64,000 nucleotides of DNA from the NCBI RefSeq assembly GCF_003671495.1, contig NZ_RCHN01000013.1, positions 227,552-291,551 of the forward strand, written 5' to 3'. Within the stretch, counting starts at the first letter, position 1. The number at the start of each line of letters is the position of its first letter. Origin of the DNA: Ketobacter sp. GTDB taxonomy: Bacteria > Pseudomonadota > Gammaproteobacteria > Pseudomonadales > Ketobacteraceae. This document shows, one piece after another, positions 8,891-19,290 of the stretch. The notes beneath the pieces were generated by a model. The model did no database searches. It saw only the letters and a program-made list of their open reading frames with translations, and was not told the DNA's origin. The position numbers and the translations under genes are program-made.

Positions 8891-8913
8891 GCGCGCACTT
8901 TAAAAGTGCGCGC
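8891..8913 (-). terminator. Possible weak terminator hairpin after the collagen-like gene
   Basis: The inverted repeat GCGCGCACTT/AAGTGCGCGC with a 3-nt loop lies 38 nt past the stop of the collagen-like gene. The following minus-strand bases are ATTGCAGTTTT, so there is no clean T-run. Just beside it, GCGCACCAAAA occurs twice as a direct repeat. Confidence 0.45.
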
Positions 8914-8950
8914 ACCAAAAGCGGGCGCACCAAAATCGCCCAAGCCGCCG

Positions 8951-10135
8951 CTATTGCGCAGACGGAGAAGCGGACAAACTGTCTACCTGTTTATCCAGTG
9001 AGCTAACTTGCTTGTTCAATTGATCCAACTGGGATTGCATGGCCTTCAGGGATTGCTCCAACTTGGCGCCCAGCTCATCAATGCGGGACGCCTGTTGCTC
9101 CATGGCCTGCTGGATACTGGCTATGGATTGATCAACCGAACTCTGATTGGCGGTGCTGTTCAAATTGGCCTGCAGGGCAACCACCTGGGCTTCTACGGCA
9201 GCCACCGCCTGCTTGGCTGCGGCCTCGACCTGTTGCTTCTCCTGTGCCAGTTTCTGCACCATTTGATCCCGCAGGGCAGCCACCTGAGCCGACTGGGACT
9301 GGATCATGGTATCCATACGGTCCCGCAGGTCCTGCTGAATCAGAACCTGGCCTTTTACACCATCCCGGCCCGGCTTGCCGGGAACCCCCGGTTCTCCGGC
9401 CTCTCCTCCGGCCATCCATTTACGGTTACCGGTGAGGGTGCGCATGTTGATGTACTTGCCTTCAGTGCCAGCGCCACCGTCTCCACCGGCACCCGCTTCG
9501 CCTCCCTGACCACCACCGTTCTGCACACTGATCAGGGTTGCGACATCCCCTACTGCGCCTTTCTCACCCAGCACGCGGTAGGTCAGGGTGACCTGGCCAC
9601 CATTGCCGCCGTCACCACCATCACCGCCAGCTCCCCCGGCACCTCCGGCGGGCGCGTTGCATTTATCAAACGGCCCGGCCGCCTGGCCCTGCCCTCCGGT
9701 ACCACCCTGTCCCCCGGCACCACCACGGCTGTTGATGGTCAGGGAGCCCAGCCGGGCAATGCCCATCATCATTACCAGGGACACCCCTTTGCCCCCCTGG
9801 GTACCATGACCGGCATCGCCACCGCGCCTACCGGCTTTACACTCTTCCGCCTGCCCCGACCGGTCCTCGCCAGCGTTGCCGGGTTTGCCATCCGCACCCC
9901 GGGCCAGGATTTTCACATCCTTGCCGATTTCCGCCCAGGCCGCGTCCAGTTGCAGCTGCTCCAATGCGCCGGGCACCTGTAACACCGCACCGTCTTCCAG
10001 AATCAGCTTGTCGAAGAACACTGCAGACTGTTGTGGGGACAGCGTGTGGGTTTGCCCCGCCTTAACATGCAAGACATTTTCTGCGTGTACCATGGCGCTC
10101 ATCAGCACCAAAAGGCCCATCAAAACTCGGCTCAT
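8951..10135 (-). CDS. Secreted collagen-like glycine-rich protein with a C-terminal coiled coil
   Basis: The 394-residue product has a signal peptide (MSRVLMGLLVLMSAMVHA), then a short beta-rich N-terminal part (about 20-75) that resembles the head of a passenger domain. A Gly-rich region follows (about 80-260) with repeated G-x-x-G units such as GGAGGAGGDGGDGGNGG and GEPGVPGKPGRDG. A Gln/Ala-rich heptad coiled coil (about 265-390) ends the protein. There is no membrane anchor or barrel, so it is probably periplasmic or surface-associated. I know of no assigned function; an extended fibrous or trimeric structural role is inferred from composition only. Confidence 0.8.
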   Translation of the reverse strand: MSRVLMGLLVLMSAMVHAENVLHVKAGQTHTLSPQQSAVFFDKLILEDGAVLQVPGALEQLQLDAAWAEIGKDVKILARGADGKPGNAGEDRSGQAEECKAGRRGGDAGHGTQGGKGVSLVMMMGIARLGSLTINSRGGAGGQGGTGGQGQAAGPFDKCNAPAGGAGGAGGDGGDGGNGGQVTLTYRVLGEKGAVGDVATLISVQNGGGQGGEAGAGGDGGAGTEGKYINMRTLTGNRKWMAGGEAGEPGVPGKPGRDGVKGQVLIQQDLRDRMDTMIQSQSAQVAALRDQMVQKLAQEKQQVEAAAKQAVAAVEAQVVALQANLNSTANQSSVDQSIASIQQAMEQQASRIDELGAKLEQSLKAMQSQLDQLNKQVSSLDKQVDSLSASPSAQ

Positions 10136-10251
10136 TGGAATTCCTGTAAGTTACGATTAAAGACACTGCGTGGGCAGCCTGAAGCATTCATGTTAGAGTG
10201 ACAGGCACCCGCTGTAACCATGATAACAACACCTGTGACGGGAGTTCATCC

Positions 10252-11494
<1,243 letters not shown>

Positions 11495-11502
<8 letters not shown>

Positions 11503-12481
11503 CCAAGACACCAACACCGCCCTGGCGCTGATTGATGAAAGCCTGCCCCAGGACCAGGAATTTCTGCAGGACGTGTTGCACGGCCTGAGCCAACCCCGCA
11601 AGAGCCTGCCGTGCAAATACTTCTATGATGAGCAGGGCTCGCAGCTGTTCGAAGCCATCTGCGACACGCCAGAGTACTACATCACCCGCACAGAGCTGGG
11701 CATTCTCACCACCAACATGCAATCCATCGCCGCCCAGGTGGGGGCGGGCTGCGACATCCTGGAGTTCGGCTCCGGGGCCGGTATCAAAATACGGCTGTTG
11801 CTGGCGGGTCTGCAGCAACCCCGCAGCTACATTCCCATCGACATATCCATGGAAATCCTGGCGCAATCCGCCCGCCAGCTGTCGGCCGAGTTCCCCCAGG
11901 TTCATGTGCATCCTATTGTGGGCGACTATCACAAAGACATCGAACTGCCCGCTGCCTTTCGCCAGCCCGGCCAGCAGCGCAAGCTGGTGTTCTTTCCCGG
12001 TTCCACCATCAGCAATTTTACGCCACAGGAAGCCGGAGCGTTCTTGCAGCGCATCCGCGCCCTGCTGGCACCGGGGGATGGCCTGCTGATCGGGGTGGAT
12101 TGCGTCAAGCCCACCCCCATCCTGAACGCCGCCTATAACGACGCAGCCGGTTACACCGCCGCCTTTAACCTGAATCTGCTGCAGCGCATTCAAGACACCT
12201 TTGCCACCAACCTGCGACCCCAGCACTTTTTTCACCATGCGTTTTTCAATGCTGAAGAGTCCCGCATTGAAATGCATCTGGTGAGCAAACGGGATCAGTT
12301 GATCGACATTGAGGGCAGGTGTTTCAGGTTCAGGAAGGGAGAAACCATCCACACGGAGAATTCCTACAAATACAGCGTGCCCGGGTTTGTCGCCATGGCC
12401 AGACAGGCCGGCTTCCACCCGACAGACCTGTGGCAGGACCCGCAACAACACTTCAGCCTGCATTACCTGACCGCCGGCTGA
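11495..12481 (+). CDS. egtD: L-histidine N-alpha-methyltransferase EgtD
   Basis: EgtD trimethylates histidine to hercynine with three SAM, the first step of ergothioneine synthesis. The 328-residue protein shows LPCKYFYDEQGSQLFEAI, PEYYITRTE, the SAM loop ILEFGSGAGIKI, FFPGSTISNF, and the C-terminal histidine-binding region IHTENSYKYSV, all typical of the DUF2260/EgtD family. It starts inside the end of egtB. Together the two genes should produce hercynyl-cysteine sulfoxide; the final lyase must be encoded elsewhere. Confidence 0.96.
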
Positions 12482-12523
12482 TGCCATGTACAGCGCCACA
12501 ACATAAGCCACAACGACAGGCCA

Positions 12524-12579
12524 CAAAAAGGAAAGCCCGCTTACCAGACCGGATTAACATCCGGAATGATAAGCGGGCT
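12524..12579 (-). terminator. Intrinsic terminator of the urt operon
   Basis: On the minus strand, AGCCCGCTTA pairs with TAAGCGGGCT across a loop that itself contains CCGGATG/CATCCGG-type pairing, and is followed by TTTCCTTTTT. It lies 39 nt past the urtE stop and separates urtE from the convergent egtD. Confidence 0.8.
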
Positions 12580-12617
12580 CCCGCCTCCCAAGCTCTTATA
12601 CTATAGACAAATCCGGC

Positions 12618-13313
12618 TCAGACTGCGATATAGCGTCGCACCACATCTTCTTCCATATCCTTGCCCAGACCGGACAGCACCACTTCACCCCGGTCCATTA
12701 CCGCGTAATTGTCGGCCAGCTCACGGGCGAAGTCGAAGTACTGTTCCACCAACAGGATGGCCATCTCACCCCGGTCCCGCAGCAGGGAGATCACCTTTTG
12801 GATATCCTTGATGATGGAGGGTTGAATGCCTTCGGTGGGTTCATCCAGAATCAGCAGTTTGGGTTTGGTCACCAGCGCCCGGGCAATGGCCAGTTGTTGC
12901 TGCTGACCGCCGGACAGGTCACCACCGCGGCGCTTCAGCATCTGGTACAGCACCGGAAACAGCTCGTAAATTTCATCGGAAATTTTGCGCTGGTTACGGG
13001 GCAGCACCGAGAAGCCCGTTTTCAGGTTCTCCAGCACCGTCAGCTGGGAAAACACATCACGCCCCTGGGGGACATAGGCAATGCCATTCTTGGCCCGCTC
13101 AAACGGCGCCTGCTTGCTGATGTCCTGGCCATCCCACAGGATCTGGCCGCTTTTGATGGGGTGCTGCCCGGCCACCGCGCGCATGAGGGAGGTTTTGCCC
13201 ACCCCGTTGCGCCCCATGACACAGGCCACCTGCCCTTTGTCTGCTTCGAAACTGACTTTTTTCAGCGCCTGGCTGGCGCCGTAATACAGATCGATGTTCT
13301 CTATTCTTAGCAT
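12618..13313 (-). CDS. urtE: Urea ABC transporter ATP-binding subunit UrtE
   Basis: One of two ATPases of the urea importer. The 231-residue protein has Walker A GRNGVGKTSL, the signature DLSGGQQQQLAIARAL, Walker B KLLILDEPTEGIQPS and the switch His region ILLVEQYFDFA, in LivF-type arrangement. The DEPTEGIQPS sequence is typical of UrtE. It is the last gene of urtABCDE, 15 nt after urtD, and is followed by a terminator. Confidence 0.96.
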   Translation of the reverse strand: MLRIENIDLYYGASQALKKVSFEADKGQVACVMGRNGVGKTSLMRAVAGQHPIKSGQILWDGQDISKQAPFERAKNGIAYVPQGRDVFSQLTVLENLKTGFSVLPRNQRKISDEIYELFPVLYQMLKRRGGDLSGGQQQQLAIARALVTKPKLLILDEPTEGIQPSIIKDIQKVISLLRDRGEMAILLVEQYFDFARELADNYAVMDRGEVVLSGLGKDMEEDVVRRYIAV

Positions 13314-13328
13314 ATTGAATCTCTCTGC

Positions 13329-14090
13329 TCAGCGCCCCAGATACACTTCGATCACCTGCTCGTTGGCCTGCACCTGTTCCAGGGTGCCCTCCGCCAGCAC
13401 ATGACCTTCGTGCAAAACCGTCACCGGGCACGCCAGCGCCTTGATGAATTCCATATCGTGTTCCACCACCACCACCGAGCGTTCGCCGGCGATTTCCTTC
13501 AGCAGCTTGGCGGTCAACTCGGTTTCGTGGTCGGTCATGCCCGCGGCAGGTTCGTCCACCAACAGCAGGTCCGGCTCCTGGTTCAACAGCATGCCGATTT
13601 CCAGCCACTGCTTTTGACCGTGGGACAGATTGCCGCCGAGCCAATCCCGCTTCTCCGCCAGGCCCACCCGCTTGATCACCTCATCGATGCGCCGATACTG
13701 CTCGGCATCCAGTTTATGGAACAAGGCTTTGAACACACCCCGGTTACCGGTCAGGGCCAGCTCCAGGTTTTCAAATACGGTGAGACTCTCGATCACGGTG
13801 GGCTTCTGGAACTTGCGACCGATGCCCATGTTGGCAATGTCTGCTTCATCGTGCTTGGTGAGATCCACCATGTCACGAAAGAAAACATCCCCCACATCCG
13901 GTTTCAATTTACCGGTGATGATGTCCATCATGGTGGTCTTGCCGGCGCCATTGGGCCCGATGATGGCCCTCAGTTCGCCGGGTTTTACCGTGAACGACAA
14001 ATCGTTGATTGCCTTGAAGCCGTCAAAGGTTTTGCTGACGCCGTTCAAATACAGGATGTGCTGGGGTATATGTTTGGTCATCAGCTTCAT
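13329..14090 (-). CDS. urtD: Urea ABC transporter ATP-binding subunit UrtD
   Basis: The second ATPase of the urea importer, LivG-type, 253 residues. Walker A is GPNGAGKTTMMD, the signature is NLSHGQKQWLEIGMLL, and Walker B is LLLVDEPAAGMTDHE. The SHGQ form of the signature (His for Gly) is normal in UrtD. The start overlaps the urtC stop by 4 nt (ATGA), indicating translational coupling. Confidence 0.96.
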   Translation of the reverse strand: MKLMTKHIPQHILYLNGVSKTFDGFKAINDLSFTVKPGELRAIIGPNGAGKTTMMDIITGKLKPDVGDVFFRDMVDLTKHDEADIANMGIGRKFQKPTVIESLTVFENLELALTGNRGVFKALFHKLDAEQYRRIDEVIKRVGLAEKRDWLGGNLSHGQKQWLEIGMLLNQEPDLLLVDEPAAGMTDHETELTAKLLKEIAGERSVVVVEHDMEFIKALACPVTVLHEGHVLAEGTLEQVQANEQVIEVYLGR

Positions 14091-15232
14091 GATGCCACCT
14101 CCCCACTTGCACCCGCCTGCAGGGCTTTTTTCTCCGCCCGCTTATCCTTCCATTGCTGCACGATGCCCACCACACCCTGGGGCAGGAACAAGGTGGACAC
14201 CACGAATAATCCCCCCAGCATGAACAGCCAGATTTCGGGGAACGCTCCGGTGAAGAAAGTTTTGCCGTAGTTCACCAGCACCGCGCCGATGATGGCACCG
14301 TAGAGGAAGCCACGGCCACCCACCGCCACCCAGATGATGATCTCGATGGAGTTGATGGGCGAGAACTCACCGGGGTTGATGATGCCCACCTGTGGCACAT
14401 ACAGCGCCCCGGCGACACCGGCCAACATGGCACTGAGTACAAACACGAACAACTTGTAGTGTTCCACCCGGTAACCGATAAAGCGGGTGCGGCTTTCCGC
14501 ATCGCGAATGGACACCAGCACCCGCCCCAACTTGGAGGACACCACGTAACGACACAACAGATAACCCAGAATCAACGCCACCCCGGAACACACAAACAGT
14601 GCCACCTTGGTGGTGTCTTTCTGCAGGCTGAAGCCCAGCAGGTCTTTGAAATCCGTCAGCCCGTTATTGCCGCCAAATCCCATATCGTTGCGGAAGAAGG
14701 CCAGCATCAGTGCATAGGTCATGGCCTGGGTGATGATGGAGAGGTACACCCCGGTGACCCGGGAGCGAAACGCCAGCCAGCCGAAGACAAAGGCCAGGAT
14801 GCCCGGCGCCAGCGCCACCATCACCATGGCAAAGAAAAAGTTGTCAAACCCGTACCAGTACCAGGGCAGTTCCTGCCAGTTGAGAAACACCATGAAGTCC
14901 GGCAGCAACGGGTTGCCATAAACACCCCGGTCACCGATCTGGCGCATCATGTACATGCCCATGGCGTAGCCCCCCAGGGCAAAAAAAGCGCCATGCCCCA
15001 GGCTGAGAATCCCGCAGTACCCCCAGATCAGGTCCACCGCCAACGCCAGCAGGGCGTAGCACAGGTACTTGCCCAGCAAGCCGATGGTGTAGGAGGAAAC
15101 ATGGAAGAAGGAGTCCTTCGGCACCCACAGGTTCAACACGGGCAGAATGATGATCACCGCCAGGATCAACGCCATCAGGCGCCGTCCGGCCACGTCGTTC
15201 ATGAGCCAGGCCAATCTGGATTGCGATGTCAT
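14087..15232 (-). CDS. urtC: Urea ABC transporter permease UrtC
   Basis: A LivM-type inner-membrane permease of 381 residues with about ten hydrophobic segments. Typical stretches are GYCGILSLGHGAFFALGGYAMGMYM, FRSRVTGVYLSIITQAMTYAL and VGIINPGEFSPINSIEIIIWVAVGGRG. It follows urtB by 3 nt and overlaps urtD. It pairs with UrtB to form the membrane channel for urea. Confidence 0.95.
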   Translation of the reverse strand: MTSQSRLAWLMNDVAGRRLMALILAVIIILPVLNLWVPKDSFFHVSSYTIGLLGKYLCYALLALAVDLIWGYCGILSLGHGAFFALGGYAMGMYMMRQIGDRGVYGNPLLPDFMVFLNWQELPWYWYGFDNFFFAMVMVALAPGILAFVFGWLAFRSRVTGVYLSIITQAMTYALMLAFFRNDMGFGGNNGLTDFKDLLGFSLQKDTTKVALFVCSGVALILGYLLCRYVVSSKLGRVLVSIRDAESRTRFIGYRVEHYKLFVFVLSAMLAGVAGALYVPQVGIINPGEFSPINSIEIIIWVAVGGRGFLYGAIIGAVLVNYGKTFFTGAFPEIWLFMLGGLFVVSTLFLPQGVVGIVQQWKDKRAEKKALQAGASGEVAS

Positions 15233-15235
15233 GGC

Positions 15236-16885
15236 TTAACCCTCCACAAAGCGACCCTTGATGGCAAACAGCCCTCGTGGTCGTCGTTGAATGAACAGGA
15301 TGATGAACACCAGAATCAGGATTTTGGCGAGCACGGCGCCGGCCATGGGTTCCACAAATTTGTTGGCGATGCCCAGGCCCATGGCGGCCACAAAGGTGCC
15401 CCACAGATTGCCCACGCCGCCGAACACCACCACCAGGAACGAGTCGATGATGTAGGACTGGCCCAGGTTCGGCCCCACGTTGGTAAGCTGGCTCAATGCC
15501 ACCCCGGCAATGCCGGCAATGCCGGAGCCCAGGCCGAAGGTCATGGCGTCCACCCAGCCGGTGCGGATGCCCATGGAACTGGCCATGGAGCGGTTCTGAG
15601 TCACTGCCCGCATCTGCAAGCCAAAGAAACTTTTCTTCAACAGCAGCATCAGGCCGAACAACACCATCAAGGCGAAGATAATGATGTAGAGCCGGTTGTA
15701 GGTCAGTGACAGAAAGCCATTCAGTTCCCAGGAACCACTCATCCAGTCCGGGGTAATCACCGAACGGTTAAGGGGCGAAAACACAGAGCGTACCAGTTGC
15801 TGCAGAATCAGGCTGATGCCGAAGGTGGCCAGCAGGGTTTCCAGGGGGCGGCCATATAAATGTCGAATGACGGTGCGCTCAATGATGACCCCCATCAAGC
15901 CGGACACCAGGAAAGCCGCCGGCACCGCCACAATCAGGGAAGCACCGATCTGGTTGGGCATGATCAACTGGATCACATAGGTGGTGTAGGCCCCCAGCAT
16001 GATCATTTCACCGTGGGCCATATTGATGACCCCCATCACGCCAAAGGTAATGGCCAACCCCACGGCCGCCAGCAACAGCACCGACCCCAGGCTGAAGCCA
16101 AAGAACAGGTCTTCAACGAATTTGTACCAGGTTTCCATAGCCTTGAGGCCTTTCAAAACCGATGTGGCCTCTTCCCGCACCAGCTCACTGGATTCCACAT
16201 AACTGCCGTCTTCATTCTGCTGCACCAGTGCGGTCAACATGGCCATGGTGTGCTTGTTGGCGAAACCGTCCATGTCTTTCACCGCCTGGATGCGGTCCAC
16301 TTCGTTGTCGCTCTGCAGCAGAATCACGGCACGGGCCACTTTCAAGGCCTTCAGTACCGAGTTATCTTTTTCCTTTTTGATGGCCCCCTGCAGCACCTCA
16401 AGAAATTCCGGGCTGGGGGTCTTGATCAGGTCGTCTGCGGCTGCCAGCCGGATCTCGGCTTTCTTGCTCAGCAGCTTGTAGCCGGCAATCTGGGTACGCA
16501 ACTGTTTGCGCAGCCGATTGTTGGTGGAGATTTTTTTCACCTCGCGCTTGCCCACTGCGCCCAGGTCTTCTGCCGTCAGTGCATCCGTAATTTGGTAGCC
16601 GGATTCTGCACTGGCGGTAAACACGATTTTGTCATCGGATTTTCGGTAGAACAGATCGCCCGCCAGCATGGCTTCCAGAACCGGCAACACCCGTTCATCG
16701 TCCAGTGCCGCAATGGCCTCTACCGCTTTGGCCTTTTTGTTAAAGCTGGATGAGGTCAACTCACTCAGCAGCGATTCCAGGCTGGCACCTGCTTCTGCAT
16801 CTTCAGCCCACGCCGGCGACGCGTAAAGGCCGCTTAAAAGGCAGCTGAACAGTACCAGCAATACTCCCCAGTATTGTTTTATCAT
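15236..16885 (-). CDS. urtB: Urea ABC transporter permease UrtB with N-terminal helical periplasmic domain
   Basis: A LivH-type permease with a long N-terminal extension, as usual for UrtB. The 549-residue product begins with a signal peptide (MIKQYWGVLLVLFSCLLSGL, cleaved near PAWA), then about 200 residues of HEAT-like helical repeats (SLLSELTSSSFNKKAKAVEAIAAL and similar). The permease part starts near residue 255 (FGFSLGSVLLLAAVGLAITFGVMGVINMAHGEMIML). ATG 16885 is chosen because the signal peptide starts there; an upstream in-frame start at 16933 would add residues from inside the urtA-urtB terminator. The gene is separated from urtA by an attenuator-like terminator. Confidence 0.95.
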   Translation of the reverse strand: MIKQYWGVLLVLFSCLLSGLYASPAWAEDAEAGASLESLLSELTSSSFNKKAKAVEAIAALDDERVLPVLEAMLAGDLFYRKSDDKIVFTASAESGYQITDALTAEDLGAVGKREVKKISTNNRLRKQLRTQIAGYKLLSKKAEIRLAAADDLIKTPSPEFLEVLQGAIKKEKDNSVLKALKVARAVILLQSDNEVDRIQAVKDMDGFANKHTMAMLTALVQQNEDGSYVESSELVREEATSVLKGLKAMETWYKFVEDLFFGFSLGSVLLLAAVGLAITFGVMGVINMAHGEMIMLGAYTTYVIQLIMPNQIGASLIVAVPAAFLVSGLMGVIIERTVIRHLYGRPLETLLATFGISLILQQLVRSVFSPLNRSVITPDWMSGSWELNGFLSLTYNRLYIIIFALMVLFGLMLLLKKSFFGLQMRAVTQNRSMASSMGIRTGWVDAMTFGLGSGIAGIAGVALSQLTNVGPNLGQSYIIDSFLVVVFGGVGNLWGTFVAAMGLGIANKFVEPMAGAVLAKILILVFIILFIQRRPRGLFAIKGRFVEG

Positions 16886-16901
16886 AGTGATTTGCTTCTT
16901 T

Positions 16902-16945
16902 AAAAAAGCCCCGCCAAGTATTGCTGTGCTCAACCGGGCGAGGCT
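16902..16945 (-). terminator. Intercistronic terminator/attenuator between urtA and urtB
   Basis: On the minus strand the 9-bp stem AGCCTCGCC/GGCGGGGCT (one G-U pair), with a 21-nt loop, is followed by six T. It lies 46 nt after the urtA stop and 16 nt before the urtB start. Partial termination here would leave urtA mRNA in excess over the membrane and ATPase genes, matching the need for more binding protein. Confidence 0.85.
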
Positions 16946-16991
16946 TTTGGTGAATGTGTCTAGATCGTATTAGCGATTAGCGATTAGCGAA

Positions 16992-18296
16992 TCAGTAATT
17001 CTGACCTGAACACTTCTTGGTTTCGGTGTTGTAGTTACCGCACATGATCTTGGGATCTTGCCAATCCGCTTCGATCTTGGCGCTTTCCGGCAGGAAGTCA
17101 GTCCAGGCGTCTCCGGGCACTTCACCTTCGGTTTGCCATACGGTTTCAAACTGGCCGTCTTCCTGGATCTCACCGATCAGAACCGGCTTGGTCAGGTGAT
17201 GGTTCGGCAGCATCTTGGCGGTACCACCGGTCAGGTTGGGGGTTTCCAGGCCAATGATGTTTTTCAGCACGTCATCCACTTTGGTGGACTTGCCTTTCTC
17301 AACCGCTTTCACCCACAGATTGAAACCGATGTAAGTGGCTTCCATAGGATCGTTGGTGACACGCTTCTTGTCTTTGATGAAGGCATGCCATTTCTTGATG
17401 AACTCTTCGTTGACTTCGGAATCCGCACTCATGAAATAGTTCCAGGCAGCCAGGTGGCCCACCAACGGCTTGGTATCAAAGCCGGACAGTTCCTCTTCAC
17501 CCACCGAGAAGGCAACCACCGGAATGTCTTCGGCGGATACGCCCTGGTTCGCCAATTCCTTGTAGAAAGGCACGTTGGCATCCCCGTTGATGGTGGACAC
17601 AACTGCGGTTTTCTTGCCAGCGGAACCGAACTTTTTGATGTCGGAGACAATGGTCTGCCAGTCGGAATGACCGAACGGGGTGTAGTTGATCATGATGTCT
17701 TTTTCAGCCACGCCTTTCTGCTTCAGGTAAGACTCCAGGATCTTGTTGGTGGTACGGGGATAAACGTAGTCGGTACCGGCCAATACCCAACGCTTTACGC
17801 CCACTTCGTTCATCAGGTAATCCACCGCGGGGATCGCCTGCTGGTTCGGCGCAGCACCGGTATAGAATACGTTCTTGGAGGATTCTTCGCCTTCGTACTG
17901 AACCGGATAGAACAGGATGCCGTTCAGTTCTTCAATGACGGGCAGTACGGATTTACGGGATACGGAAGTCCAGCAGCCGAAAATAACGTCAACCTTTTCC
18001 TTTTCCAGCAGCTCTTTGGCCTTTTCTGCAAACAACGGCCAGTTGGAAGCCGGGTCTACCACAACGGCTTCCAGCTTCTTGCCCAGCAGGCCGCCTTTTT
18101 TGTTCTGCTCTTCCACCATCATCAACACGGTGTCTTTGAGCGTGGTTTCACTGATGGCCATGGTGCCGGACAGTGAATGCAATACCCCAACTTTAATGGT
18201 GTCTGCAGCCATGGCCACAGAGGACACCAGGGACATGGATGCAGCAACCGCCGCTCCAGTCATTGTTTTTATCCATTTGGACTTGGTTTTCTTCAT
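16992..18296 (-). CDS. urtA: Urea ABC transporter substrate-binding protein UrtA
   Basis: The periplasmic urea receptor of the importer. A signal peptide (cleaved after SSVAMA, about residue 30) precedes a periplasmic-binding fold: DTIKVGVLHSLSGTMAISE, VIFGCWTSVSRKSVLPV, LFYPVQYEGEESS, DYVYPRTTNKI and YNTETKKCSGQNY at the C terminus. These are diagnostic of UrtA and distinguish it from the related amide-binding protein at 61.7 kb, which has YYPTFYEG. ATG 18296 is supported by GGGGAG 6 nt upstream. A sigma-54-type promoter lies about 50 nt upstream of the start, so expression is probably induced on nitrogen limitation. Confidence 0.97.
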   Translation of the reverse strand: MKKTKSKWIKTMTGAAVAASMSLVSSVAMAADTIKVGVLHSLSGTMAISETTLKDTVLMMVEEQNKKGGLLGKKLEAVVVDPASNWPLFAEKAKELLEKEKVDVIFGCWTSVSRKSVLPVIEELNGILFYPVQYEGEESSKNVFYTGAAPNQQAIPAVDYLMNEVGVKRWVLAGTDYVYPRTTNKILESYLKQKGVAEKDIMINYTPFGHSDWQTIVSDIKKFGSAGKKTAVVSTINGDANVPFYKELANQGVSAEDIPVVAFSVGEEELSGFDTKPLVGHLAAWNYFMSADSEVNEEFIKKWHAFIKDKKRVTNDPMEATYIGFNLWVKAVEKGKSTKVDDVLKNIIGLETPNLTGGTAKMLPNHHLTKPVLIGEIQEDGQFETVWQTEGEVPGDAWTDFLPESAKIEADWQDPKIMCGNYNTETKKCSGQNY

Positions 18297-18346
18297 GGGA
18301 ACTCCCCCAGTGAGTTTATTGGTTTTTGTGAACGCACACCGGGAAA

Positions 18347-18362
18347 AGCATTTTCCATGCCA
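18347..18362 (-). promoter_or_regulatory. Sigma-54 (-24/-12) promoter element of urtA
   Basis: The minus strand reads TGGCATGGAAAATGCT. Compared with the consensus TGGCACG-N4-TTGCT it differs by C to T in the -24 block and T to A in the -12 block; GG and GC are 12 nt apart, as required. Predicted transcription start is near 18336, giving a leader of about 40 nt. Activation by NtrC is expected but no convincing NtrC dyad was found upstream. Confidence 0.65.
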
Positions 18363-18582
18363 CTGGCTCCCCACACCCGAAAGAGGTCACTATTTAACCT
18401 GTATTAATGGTTGAGCAACGCAGTCTGAATTCGCAACGGCACCATTATGGATCACCAACAACACGCAGGAACCATAATTGGGCACCAAATGTCGTATCGC
18501 ACTCAAAAGATCCATTGAAGTGCATTTATGACGACGGACTGATCAGTTACTCCCAATTGCTTTCCACTTTCAAATCCTGAAT

Positions 18583-18608
18583 AAAAAAGGGCGCCGACTG
18601 AGGCGCCC
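18583..18608 (-). terminator. Intrinsic terminator after ureG
   Basis: The stem GGGCGCC/GGCGCCC with a 6-nt loop is followed on the minus strand by six T. It lies 32 nt after the ureG stop. The plus strand also has a short TTTT, so it may act in both directions. It separates the ureG transcript from urtA. Confidence 0.88.
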
Positions 18609-18639
18609 CGTTTTAATGCATATCGGCGGGATTTTTGAA

Positions 18640-19248
18640 TTACTTCAGCATGCCGTGCTCACAAATAAACTGCATAATCTCGGGTAATCCCCGCTTTTCT
18701 TTCATATTGGCGAATATAAACGGCTTGTCTCCCCGCATTTTTCGGGCATCCCGATCCATCACGTCCAGGGACGCGCCCACCAACGGCGCCAGGTCGATTT
18801 TGTTGATCACCAGCAGATCCGATTTGGTGATGCCAGGCCCGCCTTTGCGGGGAATTTTGTCCCCCGCCGATACGTCAATCACATAAATGGTGAGATCCGA
18901 CAGTTCCGGACTGAAAGTGGCGGCCAGGTTGTCACCCCCGCTTTCGATGATCACCAGATCCAGGTCCGCGTGGCGCTGATTGAGCTCCGCCACCGCCGCC
19001 AGGTTCATGGAGGCGTCCTCCCGAATGGCGGTGTGGGGACACCCTCCGGTTTCCACCCCCATGATGCGATCCGGCGACAACGCCTCATTGCGGGTGAGGA
19101 ATTCGGCGTCCTCCCGGGTGTATATATCATTGGTCACCACGGCAATATTGAAATCATCCCGCATGGCTTCACACAGACGCAGAGTCAATGCGGTCTTGCC
19201 GGAGCCCACCGGCCCCCCTATTCCTACTCGAAGGGTTTGTTTGCTCAT
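18640..19248 (-). CDS. ureG: Urease accessory GTPase UreG
   Basis: UreG is the SIMIBI-class GTPase that drives nickel insertion into urease with UreD, UreF and UreE. The 202-residue protein has the P-loop [13 protein letters not shown], the metal-binding CPH in [34 protein letters not shown] and the guanine motif VINKIDLAP. It is complete and conserved. Unusually, it is not next to ureEF: it lies upstream of urtA and about 15 kb from the other urease genes. A DUF2244 gene lies 42 nt upstream on the same strand, so transcription may start there. Confidence 0.97.
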   Translation of the reverse strand: MSKQTLRVGIGGPVGSGKTALTLRLCEAMRDDFNIAVVTNDIYTREDAEFLTRNEALSPDRIMGVETGGCPHTAIREDASMNLAAVAELNQRHADLDLVIIESGGDNLAATFSPELSDLTIYVIDVSAGDKIPRKGGPGITKSDLLVINKIDLAPLVGASLDVMDRDARKMRGDKPFIFANMKEKRGLPEIMQFICEHGMLK

Positions 19249-19290
19249 GTTGTCCTCTATGGTTTTTAAGTAATAGGTTGTCGGCGTGCG

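Noticed and set aside
14459..15709. A 416-codon open frame antisense to urtC and urtB
   Set aside because: His/Gln-rich shadow of two conserved permease genes, with no ribosome binding site or domain.
16970..16990. Three copies of a TTAGCGA-like heptamer just after urtA
   Set aside because: Only three units, outside coding sequence and between the stop codon and the terminator; no sign of a phase-variation or CRISPR-like role.
18430..18500. GCACC half-sites upstream of urtA as NtrC sites
   Set aside because: Two GCACC motifs occur, but neither has a properly spaced GGTGC partner.
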